Source: an uncultured Lachnospiraceae bacterium
Lineage (GTDB): Bacteria > Bacillota > Clostridia > Lachnospirales > Lachnospiraceae
Direction: 5' to 3'
NCBI GenBank assembly: GCA_910577175.1
Contig: CAJTLU010000004.1
Span: 1-64,000, forward strand
Length of the DNA stretch: 64,000 nt
Positions 50,211 to 58,749 of this stretch are shown piece after piece. The position numbers and the translations under genes are program-made. Numbering within the stretch: the first letter of the stretch is position 1; every line of letters starts with the position of its first letter. The notes beneath the pieces are model-generated. The model saw only the letters and a program-made list of their open reading frames with translations, was not told where the DNA came from and did not search any database.

Positions 50211-51013
50211 CCGCTCCCCTCCTTTCCGTTATACCCGGACTTCCTTAGCTCCCTTACGGTTTCCCTCCAGATTACGGCGGCCACTACTGCAGCACTGAAA
50301 TATGCTAAACCTGAACATAAAAGCGTTACAGCTTCCGGGAGAAAGTCGAAAAATCCGCTGTTAAGGCACCAGAATACCTCTATCATCATCCCGGAAAACA
50401 GCAGTACATTTTCCCCTATTCGGCGTCTTCTCTCCTTAAGCTCCTCTTCGGTCATTTCTTCTTTTCTCTTCCTTTTTACATCATTTTGATACTCATCCCG
50501 CAGCGCCGTCACAGAATCCTTCTCATAATACCAGCCTCTGGTACTGTAAAACCAAAAGCTCCTGTTTTCCCGTTGCTTTGCCAGGGAAGAAGCCGCGACT
50601 CCTCCCACGGAAACCAGACACGGCAGGACATGAAGGAAAAACCGTTTCAGCCACCTGACATAAGAGGTCCGTGCAATCAGTACCGAAATTCCGCCAAAAA
50701 GCAGATACGCCGTAGTCAGATATGTCACATAGACGCAGGCGTAGGTCCACGCATACCGGATTCTCTCCTTCTGGGAAAACGGCAGCAGATACAACAGCTT
50801 CCCCATCCGCGGCAGAAACATACAAATCAGCCAGAGACCGGCATAGGTCTGGAAATCAAACTTAGTTTCTTCCGCTCCAAACGCACACAGCACCATATAA
50901 GCAAGCGTAAGTAATACACCGATTCCCCGCAAGCCCCAAAGCTCCTTTTTTAACCGGAACAATCCTTCTCCGGCTAAAAACAGAAAGCTTTTTCCGATTC
51001 TTTTTCCCTGCAT
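50198..51013 (-). CDS. Membrane protein of the YtrA-like operon
   Basis: The protein (about 271 residues) has around six membrane segments, such as GIGVLLTLAYMVLCAFGA, YACVYVTYLTTAYLLFGGISV and LFSGMMIEVFWCLNSGFF. It is probably the membrane partner of the upstream ABC ATPase. The ATG at 51013 overlaps the ATPase stop (TGATG) and an AAAGGA site lies upstream. It starts after the ATPase and overlaps the GntR gene by 13 nt. Confidence 0.75.
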   Translation of the reverse strand: MQGKRIGKSFLFLAGEGLFRLKKELWGLRGIGVLLTLAYMVLCAFGAEETKFDFQTYAGLWLICMFLPRMGKLLYLLPFSQKERIRYAWTYACVYVTYLTTAYLLFGGISVLIARTSYVRWLKRFFLHVLPCLVSVGGVAASSLAKQRENRSFWFYSTRGWYYEKDSVTALRDEYQNDVKRKRKEEMTEEELKERRRRIGENVLLFSGMMIEVFWCLNSGFFDFLPEAVTLLCSGLAYFSAAVVAAVIWRETVRELRKSGYNGKEGSGCSL

Positions 51014-51882
51014 CAGATCACCATTCCTTTCCGGATAACGCCCTGCTTGATATAATACAAAATATCCTCTAACCCCGGACGCACGCACTCCAGATTCAGC
51101 CGTACCGGCTCCCCGTCGTTTAAAATCAGCCCTTCTGCGGCATATTCCGAACGCCTCGTTCCCAAAATCCTGCTCTTCATATAGGAAAACAGCTCCTGCC
51201 TGCCCCGCACCAGCAAAAAACGGTCCAAAAGCTCTTCCGTACTACCAAAAAACATCTGCTCCCCCTGATGTAACAACACCGTATAATCTGCCCTTGCCTC
51301 TAACTCCGAAACAAGCTGTGAGGAAAGCAAAATGCCGCAGCTCTCCTCTGCAAGCACCTCGCTTACGATTTCCATAAACTCCTCCCGGAAGACCGGGTCA
51401 AGCGCTGCCGCCGGTTCGTCCATCAAGAGAAGACTTGCGCCGTGGGACAGGGCAAACGCAAGCTGGAACTTCATCTTCATCCCTTTGGAAAGCTTCCGGA
51501 TGGCACGTCTCTCCGGCACCTCAAACCGTTCCAGAAGCTCCTTGTAGCGCTTTGCATCCCAGTTCCGGTAATAGGGGCCGTACATCTCCCCGGTAAACCC
51601 GGCAGAAATTGCCTCGTCAAACGGCGAATCCTCGAATACAAACCCCATACATTCCTTTGCTTCTTTCTCGTTCTCCCTCACCGGATACCCGCCTATCACA
51701 ATCTCAGCCTCCTCCGGCAGCGGCAAAAGCCCGGAAACTGCGGAAAGAAGCGTCGTCTTCCCTGCACCGTTTACTCCTAGCAGCGCGGTCAGGTACCCTG
51801 CCTCTACACGAAACGCAATCTCTTTCAGCATAAACCCCTCCCGCTGCAAGCGCGGTATCCTTACTTCTAACACCGTTCCCAT
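51013..51882 (-). CDS. ABC transporter ATP-binding protein (first gene of YtrA-like operon)
   Basis: The 289-residue protein has Walker A GVNGAGKTTLL, Q-loop GFVFEDSPFD, signature LSKGMKMKFQLAFALSHG, Walker B LLLMDEPAAALDP. It is the first gene after the promoter at 51931-51959 and is followed by its membrane partner. The last 60 residues (LNLECVRPGLEDILYYI) are an extra domain typical of MDR/antibiotic-type ATPases. It has AAAGGAG upstream of the start. Confidence 0.85.
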   Translation of the reverse strand: MGTVLEVRIPRLQREGFMLKEIAFRVEAGYLTALLGVNGAGKTTLLSAVSGLLPLPEEAEIVIGGYPVRENEKEAKECMGFVFEDSPFDEAISAGFTGEMYGPYYRNWDAKRYKELLERFEVPERRAIRKLSKGMKMKFQLAFALSHGASLLLMDEPAAALDPVFREEFMEIVSEVLAEESCGILLSSQLVSELEARADYTVLLHQGEQMFFGSTEELLDRFLLVRGRQELFSYMKSRILGTRRSEYAAEGLILNDGEPVRLNLECVRPGLEDILYYIKQGVIRKGMVI

Positions 51883-51910
51883 AAGCCTGCTCCTTTCTCT
51901 GTATCTTTTC

Positions 51911-51941
51911 CTGTATATGTCTATATATACAGTATATATAC
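51911..51941. promoter_or_regulatory. Operator palindromes for the GntR/YtrA-like repressor
   Basis: CTGTATAT (51911-51918) and ATATACAG (51925-51932) are exact inverted repeats with a 6-bp spacer. A second palindrome GTATATATAC lies at 51932-51941. They overlap the -10 of the operon promoter, as a repressor site would. Confidence 0.7.
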
Positions 51942-51959
51942 AGTATGACTATTTGTCAA
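51931..51959 (-). promoter_or_regulatory. Promoter of the YtrA-like ABC operon
   Basis: Minus strand TTGACA (51954-51959, consensus) and TATACT (51931-51936) with 17-bp spacing, overlapping the palindromic operators. Confidence 0.85.
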
Positions 51960-52000
51960 GCAGGTTTTCAAAAATTTCTTATAAGGGAACAAAGAAAGCA

Positions 52001-52034
52001 AAAAGGGGCTGCGCTTTCTATCTGCAACAGCCCC
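52001..52034 (-). terminator. Terminator hairpin of the 52078-53127 gene
   Basis: On the minus strand GGGGCTG and CAGCCCC (52005-52034) pair around a 16-nt loop, followed by TTTT. The loop carries TTGCAGA, so it belongs to the dispersed hairpin family. Confidence 0.65.
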
Positions 52035-52077
52035 GGATTTCCCAGAAACAATTCCTTATACAGAGGCGGCCTCTGCA

Positions 52078-53127
52078 TTACTTTTGTGGAATAATACACT
52101 CTTTTTCCCCACTGTCCAGGTCATAAAACCAGATACTATTCTGCAGGCAGTCCCGCAAAAAGACTCCTTGCGCACTTACCGTCATAAAACACATCAACGG
52201 CACCTCACCAAGCAGACTGCTCTCCCCGTCTGCCACAGTTAAGTCGCAAACCCTCAGCCCGCTGCTGTTATAATATAGCTTTCCCTGATAAACCGCCCCT
52301 ACGCCGGCATCGTCAGTCCGCTTTACAATCTGTCCGTCCGGCACAATTTCATAATAATGCAATTCCTTTTTTCCCTCATCTGTCCCTTCAAAAACAATAT
52401 GGACTCCGTCAGAAACACAGTGGAAGCTGCATAACCCTGACAGCTTTATTGTCTCACCGGATAGCGGTTCTATCGCATAAATCCCATCGTCTGCCATTAC
52501 ATAAAGCCTCTGATGCACCAGCACCGCATCCCGGATTGTAACAGCATTGTCCGTCTGATAAAGAAGCTGCAGACCGTTCAAAGAAACCGGCTCCTGTATA
52601 TATATACTCCGCCTGTCCCGTAGTTCCCCTTCGCCCGCTTTCTCCGGCTTTTCTCCGGCGGTAAGCCAATACAGCCTTCCTTCGTAAAAATCAACAAACT
52701 CCGATCCGCCCTCCGGAACCGGAGACAGCACAGAAAGAGTCTCTCCTTCAAGCCGGTACACAACAGCCTCCGTAACATAGTACATCCCCGTTCCGGTTTT
52801 CTTCAATACTCCCTTGGTCTGCTCTAAGACCTGAACCTCCTTTGTTTTCAAGTTATAGCTGCACAACGCCTCCGCACGGTTCAAATCACTATAATACAAC
52901 AGCTCCCCGGATACTAACAGGGTCTCCTGCCCATCAAAGGAAAACCGACTTTCCCCTGGTCCGATAAGATAATCCTTTTCTTTTCCTATTCTCCTAAGAA
53001 AATGAAACCTGTATTCCAGAAGCAGACATAAACCCAGTACCACCAATACCCATAAAAAAATGAACGCTCTGCGCCGCACCTTTTCCCGTCTTATTCCCTG
53101 CCGTTTTTCTCTTTGATTTTGCTCCAT
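52078..53127 (-). CDS. Membrane-anchored beta-propeller-like protein (DUF5050-like)
   Basis: The 349-residue protein begins with a short basic cytoplasmic part, one membrane helix (residues 21-40) and a large outside domain with repeated YYxxxx patterns: LLYYSDLN, GMYYVTEA, RLYWLTAG, RLYVMADDGIYAI, KLYYNSSGL and NSIWFYDLD. Repeats of this kind at about 40-45 residues form a beta propeller as in DUF5050 proteins. It may bind peptidoglycan or a protein ligand. The start at 53127 has GAGGG-like bases upstream; an ATG 5 codons further up is possible. A terminator follows. Confidence 0.7.
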   Translation of the reverse strand: MEQNQREKRQGIRREKVRRRAFIFLWVLVVLGLCLLLEYRFHFLRRIGKEKDYLIGPGESRFSFDGQETLLVSGELLYYSDLNRAEALCSYNLKTKEVQVLEQTKGVLKKTGTGMYYVTEAVVYRLEGETLSVLSPVPEGGSEFVDFYEGRLYWLTAGEKPEKAGEGELRDRRSIYIQEPVSLNGLQLLYQTDNAVTIRDAVLVHQRLYVMADDGIYAIEPLSGETIKLSGLCSFHCVSDGVHIVFEGTDEGKKELHYYEIVPDGQIVKRTDDAGVGAVYQGKLYYNSSGLRVCDLTVADGESSLLGEVPLMCFMTVSAQGVFLRDCLQNSIWFYDLDSGEKECIIPQK

Positions 53128-53282
53128 TACGCCCTCCCTCATTGCATCAGAAAAATACTATTTATCTGTATTCCAGTTTTTCATACACTTCCTTTAATGA
53201 TTACAACAAATCATTAAACATATCCTATACATTTCTATAAATCGCTAAACATTCTAAAAGCGTTAATTAAGTTAACTCTTCC

Positions 53283-55112
53283 TTAATTCATATTTTTAAT
53301 TTCTGTGGGTGTTGGCGTTGGATAAGGATTTTCTAAAGTGCCAAGTTCTACTACAATTAACGCAATATTTGAAATACCTAAAGAATAATTTAAATATCTA
53401 TATTCATCCGTATATCCGCCATCCACTATTTGAAAATATTTACTAACCCAGCCACTGGAATGAGAAAACGATACATATCCTACTCCTAAAACAGCATGAT
53501 TTCCATATATCTGAGAGTCTGTCAAATTCAAATGCACAGCTCCTCTCTCAACATACTTTTTTGCAGTATTCCATGTAACATATGGGAAAACATCTATATT
53601 TTTTATACTATCATATCCTAGCCATTTTAAAACTGTCCTATACGCTGAAGGAACTTTACTACCTAGCGTCCCTTTGCAACTTGTTTCCATCTCTTCATAA
53701 AATTTTTTAAATACGTCAATAAAATTATCCCTGCTCACTCCTAATTCCGGGTGGTGCAAAGATAAATAAATCAACATATTGGTAGCAGCCGTAGGCGCAC
53801 AATGTCCACAAACGTTACATTCTAAAATTAACGGCTCATCCATTGTTATATATTTTTTGGAAGACACATTACTTAACTTTTCTTCACAAGAAAAATATCC
53901 TATTTCCTTCGCCAAAACCGTGCTATATTTCAATGTTTCACCCGGATTATAGTATTGTGTTTCTGATATCTTTCCGAGTCTGCCCTGTTCAATCTCACTC
54001 AGTTTATATATCTCTCCACTGTTCATCTTATAGACTCCGGATTTACTTTTAATATAATACTCATATCCACCTAAATATAAGACCCTATACTTATCATCAT
54101 TTACATTTTCTAAATAAGCAGTTCTCAAACCAGTAATCACTGGCGCATCTCCATAACCAAATTCTATATAATAGCAATCTTCTGAATTAACTGCATTATT
54201 CACAACAATATAACTGCATCCTTTTCCTGCTTCATCATAGTATTGAACCAGATAGGCAGCAATGTTATCTTCCATAGTATACAACGATGATATAAAGTAA
54301 TTCTCTGTAAGCGGAATAATTCCTTCAAATACTTCTTTACTTACAATATTATCAACTACCTCGGCTGTTGTTACTTCAGTTAAACGATGCTCTGTTATTA
54401 CTATATCACTACATTTCCTTCCAAGAAAACCAATTGAAATGCTCTCTCCTGGTTGAATATTTTGATTATACGAACTATTATCAATTTTATAAATATTATC
54501 TTCCTTAGAAACAATACTTCCATTCCAAATTGAAGTAATCTCTGTACCAAATACTATCTCTAACTGCCAGTCAGTAATCTCTTGCTCCGATTGATTTGTA
54601 ATAATAATATTTCCTGAATATCCCTCTGACCAATTATAATTTTCTATTATATCAATAGTATATGTAGAAGAATCTACCTCCGCAATCCTCATTGGAATCA
54701 AAAAACTTTCTGGAAACAAAAATTCACCAGTCTCTTCTAGAACAAACCCAAATACTATTGTATCTCCCGGTAAAATATCCTGATTATATTTCACATTTTT
54801 TATGACATATAAATCATCCGCTTTTGCACATACTTTCGCATTCCATATTTCAACAATTTCGCCTGGTATTTTAAACGCAATTGACCAATTATTGATTGTC
54901 ACCATACTTTTATTTTCAATTGAAACAATAATTTTCTTACTCTCATCCCAATAACTATCAATGGAAAATTCAATTTTATATTGATCTGTCTCATATAAAA
55001 TTGAATTATCACCTCTCATTTCCTCTGCTAATGCAATCTTATGACAGTCTCGTAAAACAAAAAACAAAATCCCCAGCACTAAAATTGTCCATTTAAGCCA
55101 TCTTCTTTTCAT
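53283..55112 (-). CDS. Secreted protein with two CBM2-like domains and a C39-like peptidase domain
   Basis: The 609-residue protein has a signal peptide (residues 1-29), two domains of about 100 residues each with the CBM2 pattern WSIAFKIPG, IWNAKV, NQDILPGDTIVFGF (about 50-150) and WQLEIVFG, SIWNGSIV, YNQNIQPGESISIGFLG (about 160-250), a middle beta region, and a C-terminal papain-like peptidase_C39-type domain with CGHCAPTAATNMLIYL (catalytic Cys) and NHAVLGVGYVSF (catalytic His). It is probably exported and binds polysaccharide while cleaving a peptide bond. The gene is much more AT-rich than its neighbours, suggesting transfer. AGGAGT precedes the ATG. Confidence 0.72.
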   Translation of the reverse strand: MKRRWLKWTILVLGILFFVLRDCHKIALAEEMRGDNSILYETDQYKIEFSIDSYWDESKKIIVSIENKSMVTINNWSIAFKIPGEIVEIWNAKVCAKADDLYVIKNVKYNQDILPGDTIVFGFVLEETGEFLFPESFLIPMRIAEVDSSTYTIDIIENYNWSEGYSGNIIITNQSEQEITDWQLEIVFGTEITSIWNGSIVSKEDNIYKIDNSSYNQNIQPGESISIGFLGRKCSDIVITEHRLTEVTTAEVVDNIVSKEVFEGIIPLTENYFISSLYTMEDNIAAYLVQYYDEAGKGCSYIVVNNAVNSEDCYYIEFGYGDAPVITGLRTAYLENVNDDKYRVLYLGGYEYYIKSKSGVYKMNSGEIYKLSEIEQGRLGKISETQYYNPGETLKYSTVLAKEIGYFSCEEKLSNVSSKKYITMDEPLILECNVCGHCAPTAATNMLIYLSLHHPELGVSRDNFIDVFKKFYEEMETSCKGTLGSKVPSAYRTVLKWLGYDSIKNIDVFPYVTWNTAKKYVERGAVHLNLTDSQIYGNHAVLGVGYVSFSHSSGWVSKYFQIVDGGYTDEYRYLNYSLGISNIALIVVELGTLENPYPTPTPTEIKNMN

Positions 55113-55287
55113 TTATACTCCTCCCTGTTTCAAAATTAATATGTAAATATATTATAGCATAATTATATAATTTACGTCAATACACATTTAACTTAAGCTT
55201 AATTTGTTCCCTGCATTAACTTTTCCATTCAGTCATCTTCTTTGTTAATTAAATTTTCTTGAGACCTTCACGCTATAAATATGAACC

Positions 55288-55337
55288 AAAAAAGGCTCCA
55301 CCCCTGCCTGCACAGAGTCTGGAACCTTTTCCTGTTT
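55288..55337 (-). terminator. Terminator hairpin after the DUF6033 gene
   Basis: AAAAGGTTCC and GGAGCCTTTT pair on the minus strand around 55290-55335 (one G-U), followed by T residues, just after the stop at 55350. Confidence 0.6.
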
Positions 55338-55349
55338 CTTATTTACCTG

Positions 55350-56183
55350 CTACATCATCATATCAAAATGCGGTCTTTCCTGCTTTGCATCTGTCTCTTT
55401 GTTCTCTGCCTTCCGTCCGGCTAACAGCTGCTTCAGCTTTTCGGCAAGCTCCTCGATGGTCGGTGCAGAAACCTTAAACGGATTCTCCGCTCCATTTTCC
55501 TTATCGTCTTTCCCTTCGGCTCGTTTTTTATCTGCCTTCTCGGCACGCTCCTTAGCCTCTTCTCTTCTTGCCTTCTGCTGCTCCGACAGAGCCTCCTGAT
55601 TTCTTACGGTCTGCTTTGTCAGTTCTGCAAAATACGTTACGACGCCTTCTTTATCTACGGTAACTCCCATGCGCTTTATCTGGTCCGCATCCTCGCCAAG
55701 CTCTTCCTTCAGCTGGCCGAACTTTTCCCCTGCGGTATCAATAATGCCCATATACTTTTCCTTAACCGCTTCATCTGCTGCCATCTCTTCCAGCGTCTGC
55801 GGGTCAATTACACAGCTGTACTGCTTGGTTGACTTATTGTGGTAATACTGTGCTTCCTCATCCGTAGAAAACTCTGCCACAAAGAAATCGATGTTGCCGT
55901 ACTTTTCCTTCAGCTGTGCCAGAAGATCCTTTGCAGCTTTACTTAACTCTACCTTATCCTCCGGCTTTTTGCTTTCCTCCATATGAACGCCGGCTGCCTT
56001 CTTCTGGTACTCCTTAATGGCATCCTGTCCCATATGCTTTGCCTTATCGGACATCTCATACTTTGCAGCATCATCCGCCGGACGCTTCTGCTTTCCTGCT
56101 GCGCGCCGTTCCGCGCGGTTCCCCGGACCTACCAGATCCCTGATATCCTTCGGAAACGCTCCAAATCTGTGAATCCCATTCAT
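55350..56183 (-). CDS. DUF6033 family protein (second copy)
   Basis: The 277-residue protein has a folded part with VELSKAAKDLLAQLKEKYGNIDFFVAEFSTDEEAQYY and YSCVIDPQTLEEMAADEAV, then a long charged helix (EQQKARREEAKERAEKADKKRAE) and a Met-rich end. It shares domain order with the gene at 36532-37356 but is not a close copy. No signal peptide. GGAGG lies 8 nt before the ATG. Function unknown; the pair is typical of Lachnospiraceae. Confidence 0.72.
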   Translation of the reverse strand: MNGIHRFGAFPKDIRDLVGPGNRAERRAAGKQKRPADDAAKYEMSDKAKHMGQDAIKEYQKKAAGVHMEESKKPEDKVELSKAAKDLLAQLKEKYGNIDFFVAEFSTDEEAQYYHNKSTKQYSCVIDPQTLEEMAADEAVKEKYMGIIDTAGEKFGQLKEELGEDADQIKRMGVTVDKEGVVTYFAELTKQTVRNQEALSEQQKARREEAKERAEKADKKRAEGKDDKENGAENPFKVSAPTIEELAEKLKQLLAGRKAENKETDAKQERPHFDMMM

Positions 56184-56265
56184 AGTAAGACCTCCTTATC
56201 CTCTTGTCCAAGTCCGTTTGTACTGTTCGAACTATTTCTATCTTTTTACTATATCGGAAGAAAAC

Positions 56266-56297
56266 GGCAGGAACTTTACAGGCCCTGCCGTTTTTTC
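56266..56297. terminator. Terminator hairpin
   Basis: AAAACGGCAGG pairs with CCTGCCGTTTT around 56267-56297, with T-runs on both sides. It probably ends the GNAT gene on the minus strand. Confidence 0.65.
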
Positions 56298-56411
56298 CTT
56301 ATATTTTCTCATAAGCAGGCTGTGACATAAAACTTCCTCCGCGCTGCCGCCGGAAAGCTGCTGCTCCGCAGCGCAAATCCGGTACGGGAAACGCTTTCAT
56401 CAGCGTCTCCT

Positions 56412-56957
56412 TTATTTTCCTTCGTTAAAATACTCCTCCTTTAAAATCCCGTAGCACAGCCTGTCCTGCTTTTCGCCGTTGAAATAAACCGCCTTCCTTT
56501 CACGCCCCTCCTGCAAAAATCCGCAGTGCTCCAACACCCTCTGCATCGCTGTATTGCATTCTAATGTGTTCGCGGTAATCCGCTCCATACCAAGATACCG
56601 GAAGCCGTAATCCAGCATAAGCAGAACTGCTTCTTTTCCATAGCCCTTTCCACGATTTTCAAGCTTCGCAATCCCGATTCCGACAGAGCACTTCCGGTGA
56701 AAGCGGTCAATCTCCTGCAGCGCCACATCCCCGATTACCGTACCATCCTTCCGGAAAATTCCCAGACGGACATTCTGACTGCCCTGCAGCTTTTGTATTT
56801 CATCAAACCAGCCGTCCGCCTTTTCCCACGAGTGACCGATATTAAACTCTTCCGTCGGATGCTCCGAATCATACTCAAACTCCATCCACAAAGTTTTACA
56901 GTCCTCCCGTTCCAGACATGCCAGATAAATCTTTTCTCCTTGTAACTTCATCTCCAT
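56412..56957 (-). CDS. GNAT family N-acetyltransferase (RimJ/RimL-like)
   Basis: The 181-residue protein has the layout of RimJ/RimL-type acetyltransferases: MKLQGEKIYLACLEREDCKTLW, VIGDVALQEIDRFHRKCSVGIGIAK, the acetyl-CoA loop ENRGKGYGKEAVLLML, and MERITANTLECNTAMQRVLEHCGFLQEGRERKAVYFNGEKQDRLCYGI distributed at the end. It acetylates an amine, perhaps an N terminus or a spermidine-like substrate. The start at 56957 has GGAGGAAA 8 nt upstream; the open frame is longer but lacks a site. Confidence 0.85.
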   Translation of the reverse strand: MEMKLQGEKIYLACLEREDCKTLWMEFEYDSEHPTEEFNIGHSWEKADGWFDEIQKLQGSQNVRLGIFRKDGTVIGDVALQEIDRFHRKCSVGIGIAKLENRGKGYGKEAVLLMLDYGFRYLGMERITANTLECNTAMQRVLEHCGFLQEGRERKAVYFNGEKQDRLCYGILKEEYFNEGK

Positions 56958-57006
56958 TGTTTTTTCCTCCTGCTTTTTTAAATACGAATGCAGGTCTTCC
57001 GCCAGC

Positions 57007-58749
57007 CTACGTCTCCCGATACCACTTTGCCTGCTCATTCCAGATATGGTAAAAATAGCCCCGCTGCTCCATCAGCTCCTCAAAGCTTCCTGCCTCCGCG
57101 ATGCTGCCATGATCCAGCACGAGAATCTTGTCCGCACTGCGGACCGCTCCCAGCCGGTGAGTCACCAGAACCACCGTCCGGTTCTGGGCAAGATCATTTA
57201 ACCTCTGATAAATAGCCATCTCTTCCAGCGGATCGATGGCTGCCGTGGGTTCATCCAGGAACAGGATAGGACGCTGCCGGTAATAGCTCCGGGCCAGCGC
57301 CAGGCGCTGCCACTGCCCTCCTGATAACTCAGTTCCTCCAAATTCCCTCCCCAAAAGCAGCTCCTGCGGATGATTGGCAAGCAGGATTCCCGCCCATTCC
57401 AGCGCATGGCTAATCTTTTTATGGTCCATCTCCTTTGCTGTATCCCCCAAATAAACATTCTGGGCCAGAGTCAGCTTATAGTGGCCGAATTCCTGATAGA
57501 CGGCACTAATCTGTTCAAAAATGCTGTTCTCCTTAAGCTGGCTTCGTTCCATGCCGCCCAGCTCCATCACGCCCTCGGTGGGCAGGAAGAATCCTGATAA
57601 CAGCTTTGCCAGTGTGGTCTTTCCTGCGCCGTTTTCTCCCACAATGGCAATCCTCTCCCCTTTTCGAATGGATAACGAGATATCCTTCAGTGCATACGCT
57701 TCCCCATTGGGATACCGGTAGGATACGTGCTCCAAGCGTGCCACTTCCCCGCCCGGCTCCATTTTCTTCCGCCCATCCGTTACTTCAAGGTCCATCAGTT
57801 CAAAGAAAGAAGCGGACATCACACTCGTCTGCAAAATCTCGCCCGCATGATTAAAAAGCTGGGTAAAGGAGCTGGTCAGGGCGGCAAAACTGGCCAGAAG
57901 GACGGAAAAGCCGCCGATGGTAATCCGGCCTGTCACCAGCAGCCAGACCATCAAGAACACGGACAGGCCGTGGAACAGGGAGCGAATCCCTGCAAAGAAG
58001 AGTCCGACACCTCCCATCTGCCGGATGTGCTTTCCTTCTCTTTCATCCACCTCCCGGCATGCCGCCAGATATCTCTCCGCCATATAACGGCCCGCTCCGT
58101 GATGGGCAAGCTCCTTTTTGCTCCCCGCTGTGGAAAGAAGGCCACGGGCATAGTTCTTTCTCCGCTCTGCCTGCGCCAGATTCTGCATCAGATGGGACTG
58201 GTATCCCGCCCCCTTTAGTTTTTCCAAAATAACCGGGACACTTACCATCACCACAAACAGGATCAGCAGCGGGTGCAGGGAGGACAGATACCCTCCTACG
58301 AAAATCAGGTTAAAGATCAACACCAGCGACATTACCGCAAGGTTAGCGGTGAACACCAGGAACATGGACGCCTGCTTTGCCTTCTCCACCATCTGGTAAT
58401 ACTGTGCAGAGTCATAATACTCCAAAGAAAGCTTCGCACTCTTTTCGTGGATTTTCGCGTCCAACCCCAGGAAGACATAGCGGAAATAGCCAAATTCCAT
58501 ATACTGTCTTGACACCAGCTCAAACATTTTCCGGACCATGTAGGTTCCGATTAGCAGCAGTACCGGTCCAGCGTAATAGGACAAAGGGAGTCCCTTACCG
58601 AAACCGGCTGCCCGGTCCACAATCTGCCGCTGCAGATACAAGAACACAGCGGGTAGGACAGCGCCCGGCAGAGACAGCAACAAATAAAGAGTCATACGTA
58701 AGGGGGAGATAGGAACTACTAATCTTAAAATTCGGATTATATTTTTCAT
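57007..58749 (-). CDS. ABC transporter, ATP-binding/permease protein (exporter half)
   Basis: The 580-residue protein has a membrane domain (about residues 10-300) and an ATPase domain with GENGAGKTTLAKLL, AVYQEFGHYKL, signature LSGGQWQRLALARSYY, Walker B ILFLDEPTAAIDP and VTHR. I chose the ATG at 58749, which overlaps the stop of the partner gene (ATGA) and has AAAGGAATG upstream. It is the second gene of a heterodimeric exporter pair. The next gene downstream is a GNAT, 49 bp away. The same organisation is found for lantibiotic or drug exporters. Confidence 0.85.
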   Translation of the reverse strand: MKNIIRILRLVVPISPLRMTLYLLLSLPGAVLPAVFLYLQRQIVDRAAGFGKGLPLSYYAGPVLLLIGTYMVRKMFELVSRQYMEFGYFRYVFLGLDAKIHEKSAKLSLEYYDSAQYYQMVEKAKQASMFLVFTANLAVMSLVLIFNLIFVGGYLSSLHPLLILFVVMVSVPVILEKLKGAGYQSHLMQNLAQAERRKNYARGLLSTAGSKKELAHHGAGRYMAERYLAACREVDEREGKHIRQMGGVGLFFAGIRSLFHGLSVFLMVWLLVTGRITIGGFSVLLASFAALTSSFTQLFNHAGEILQTSVMSASFFELMDLEVTDGRKKMEPGGEVARLEHVSYRYPNGEAYALKDISLSIRKGERIAIVGENGAGKTTLAKLLSGFFLPTEGVMELGGMERSQLKENSIFEQISAVYQEFGHYKLTLAQNVYLGDTAKEMDHKKISHALEWAGILLANHPQELLLGREFGGTELSGGQWQRLALARSYYRQRPILFLDEPTAAIDPLEEMAIYQRLNDLAQNRTVVLVTHRLGAVRSADKILVLDHGSIAEAGSFEELMEQRGYFYHIWNEQAKWYRET

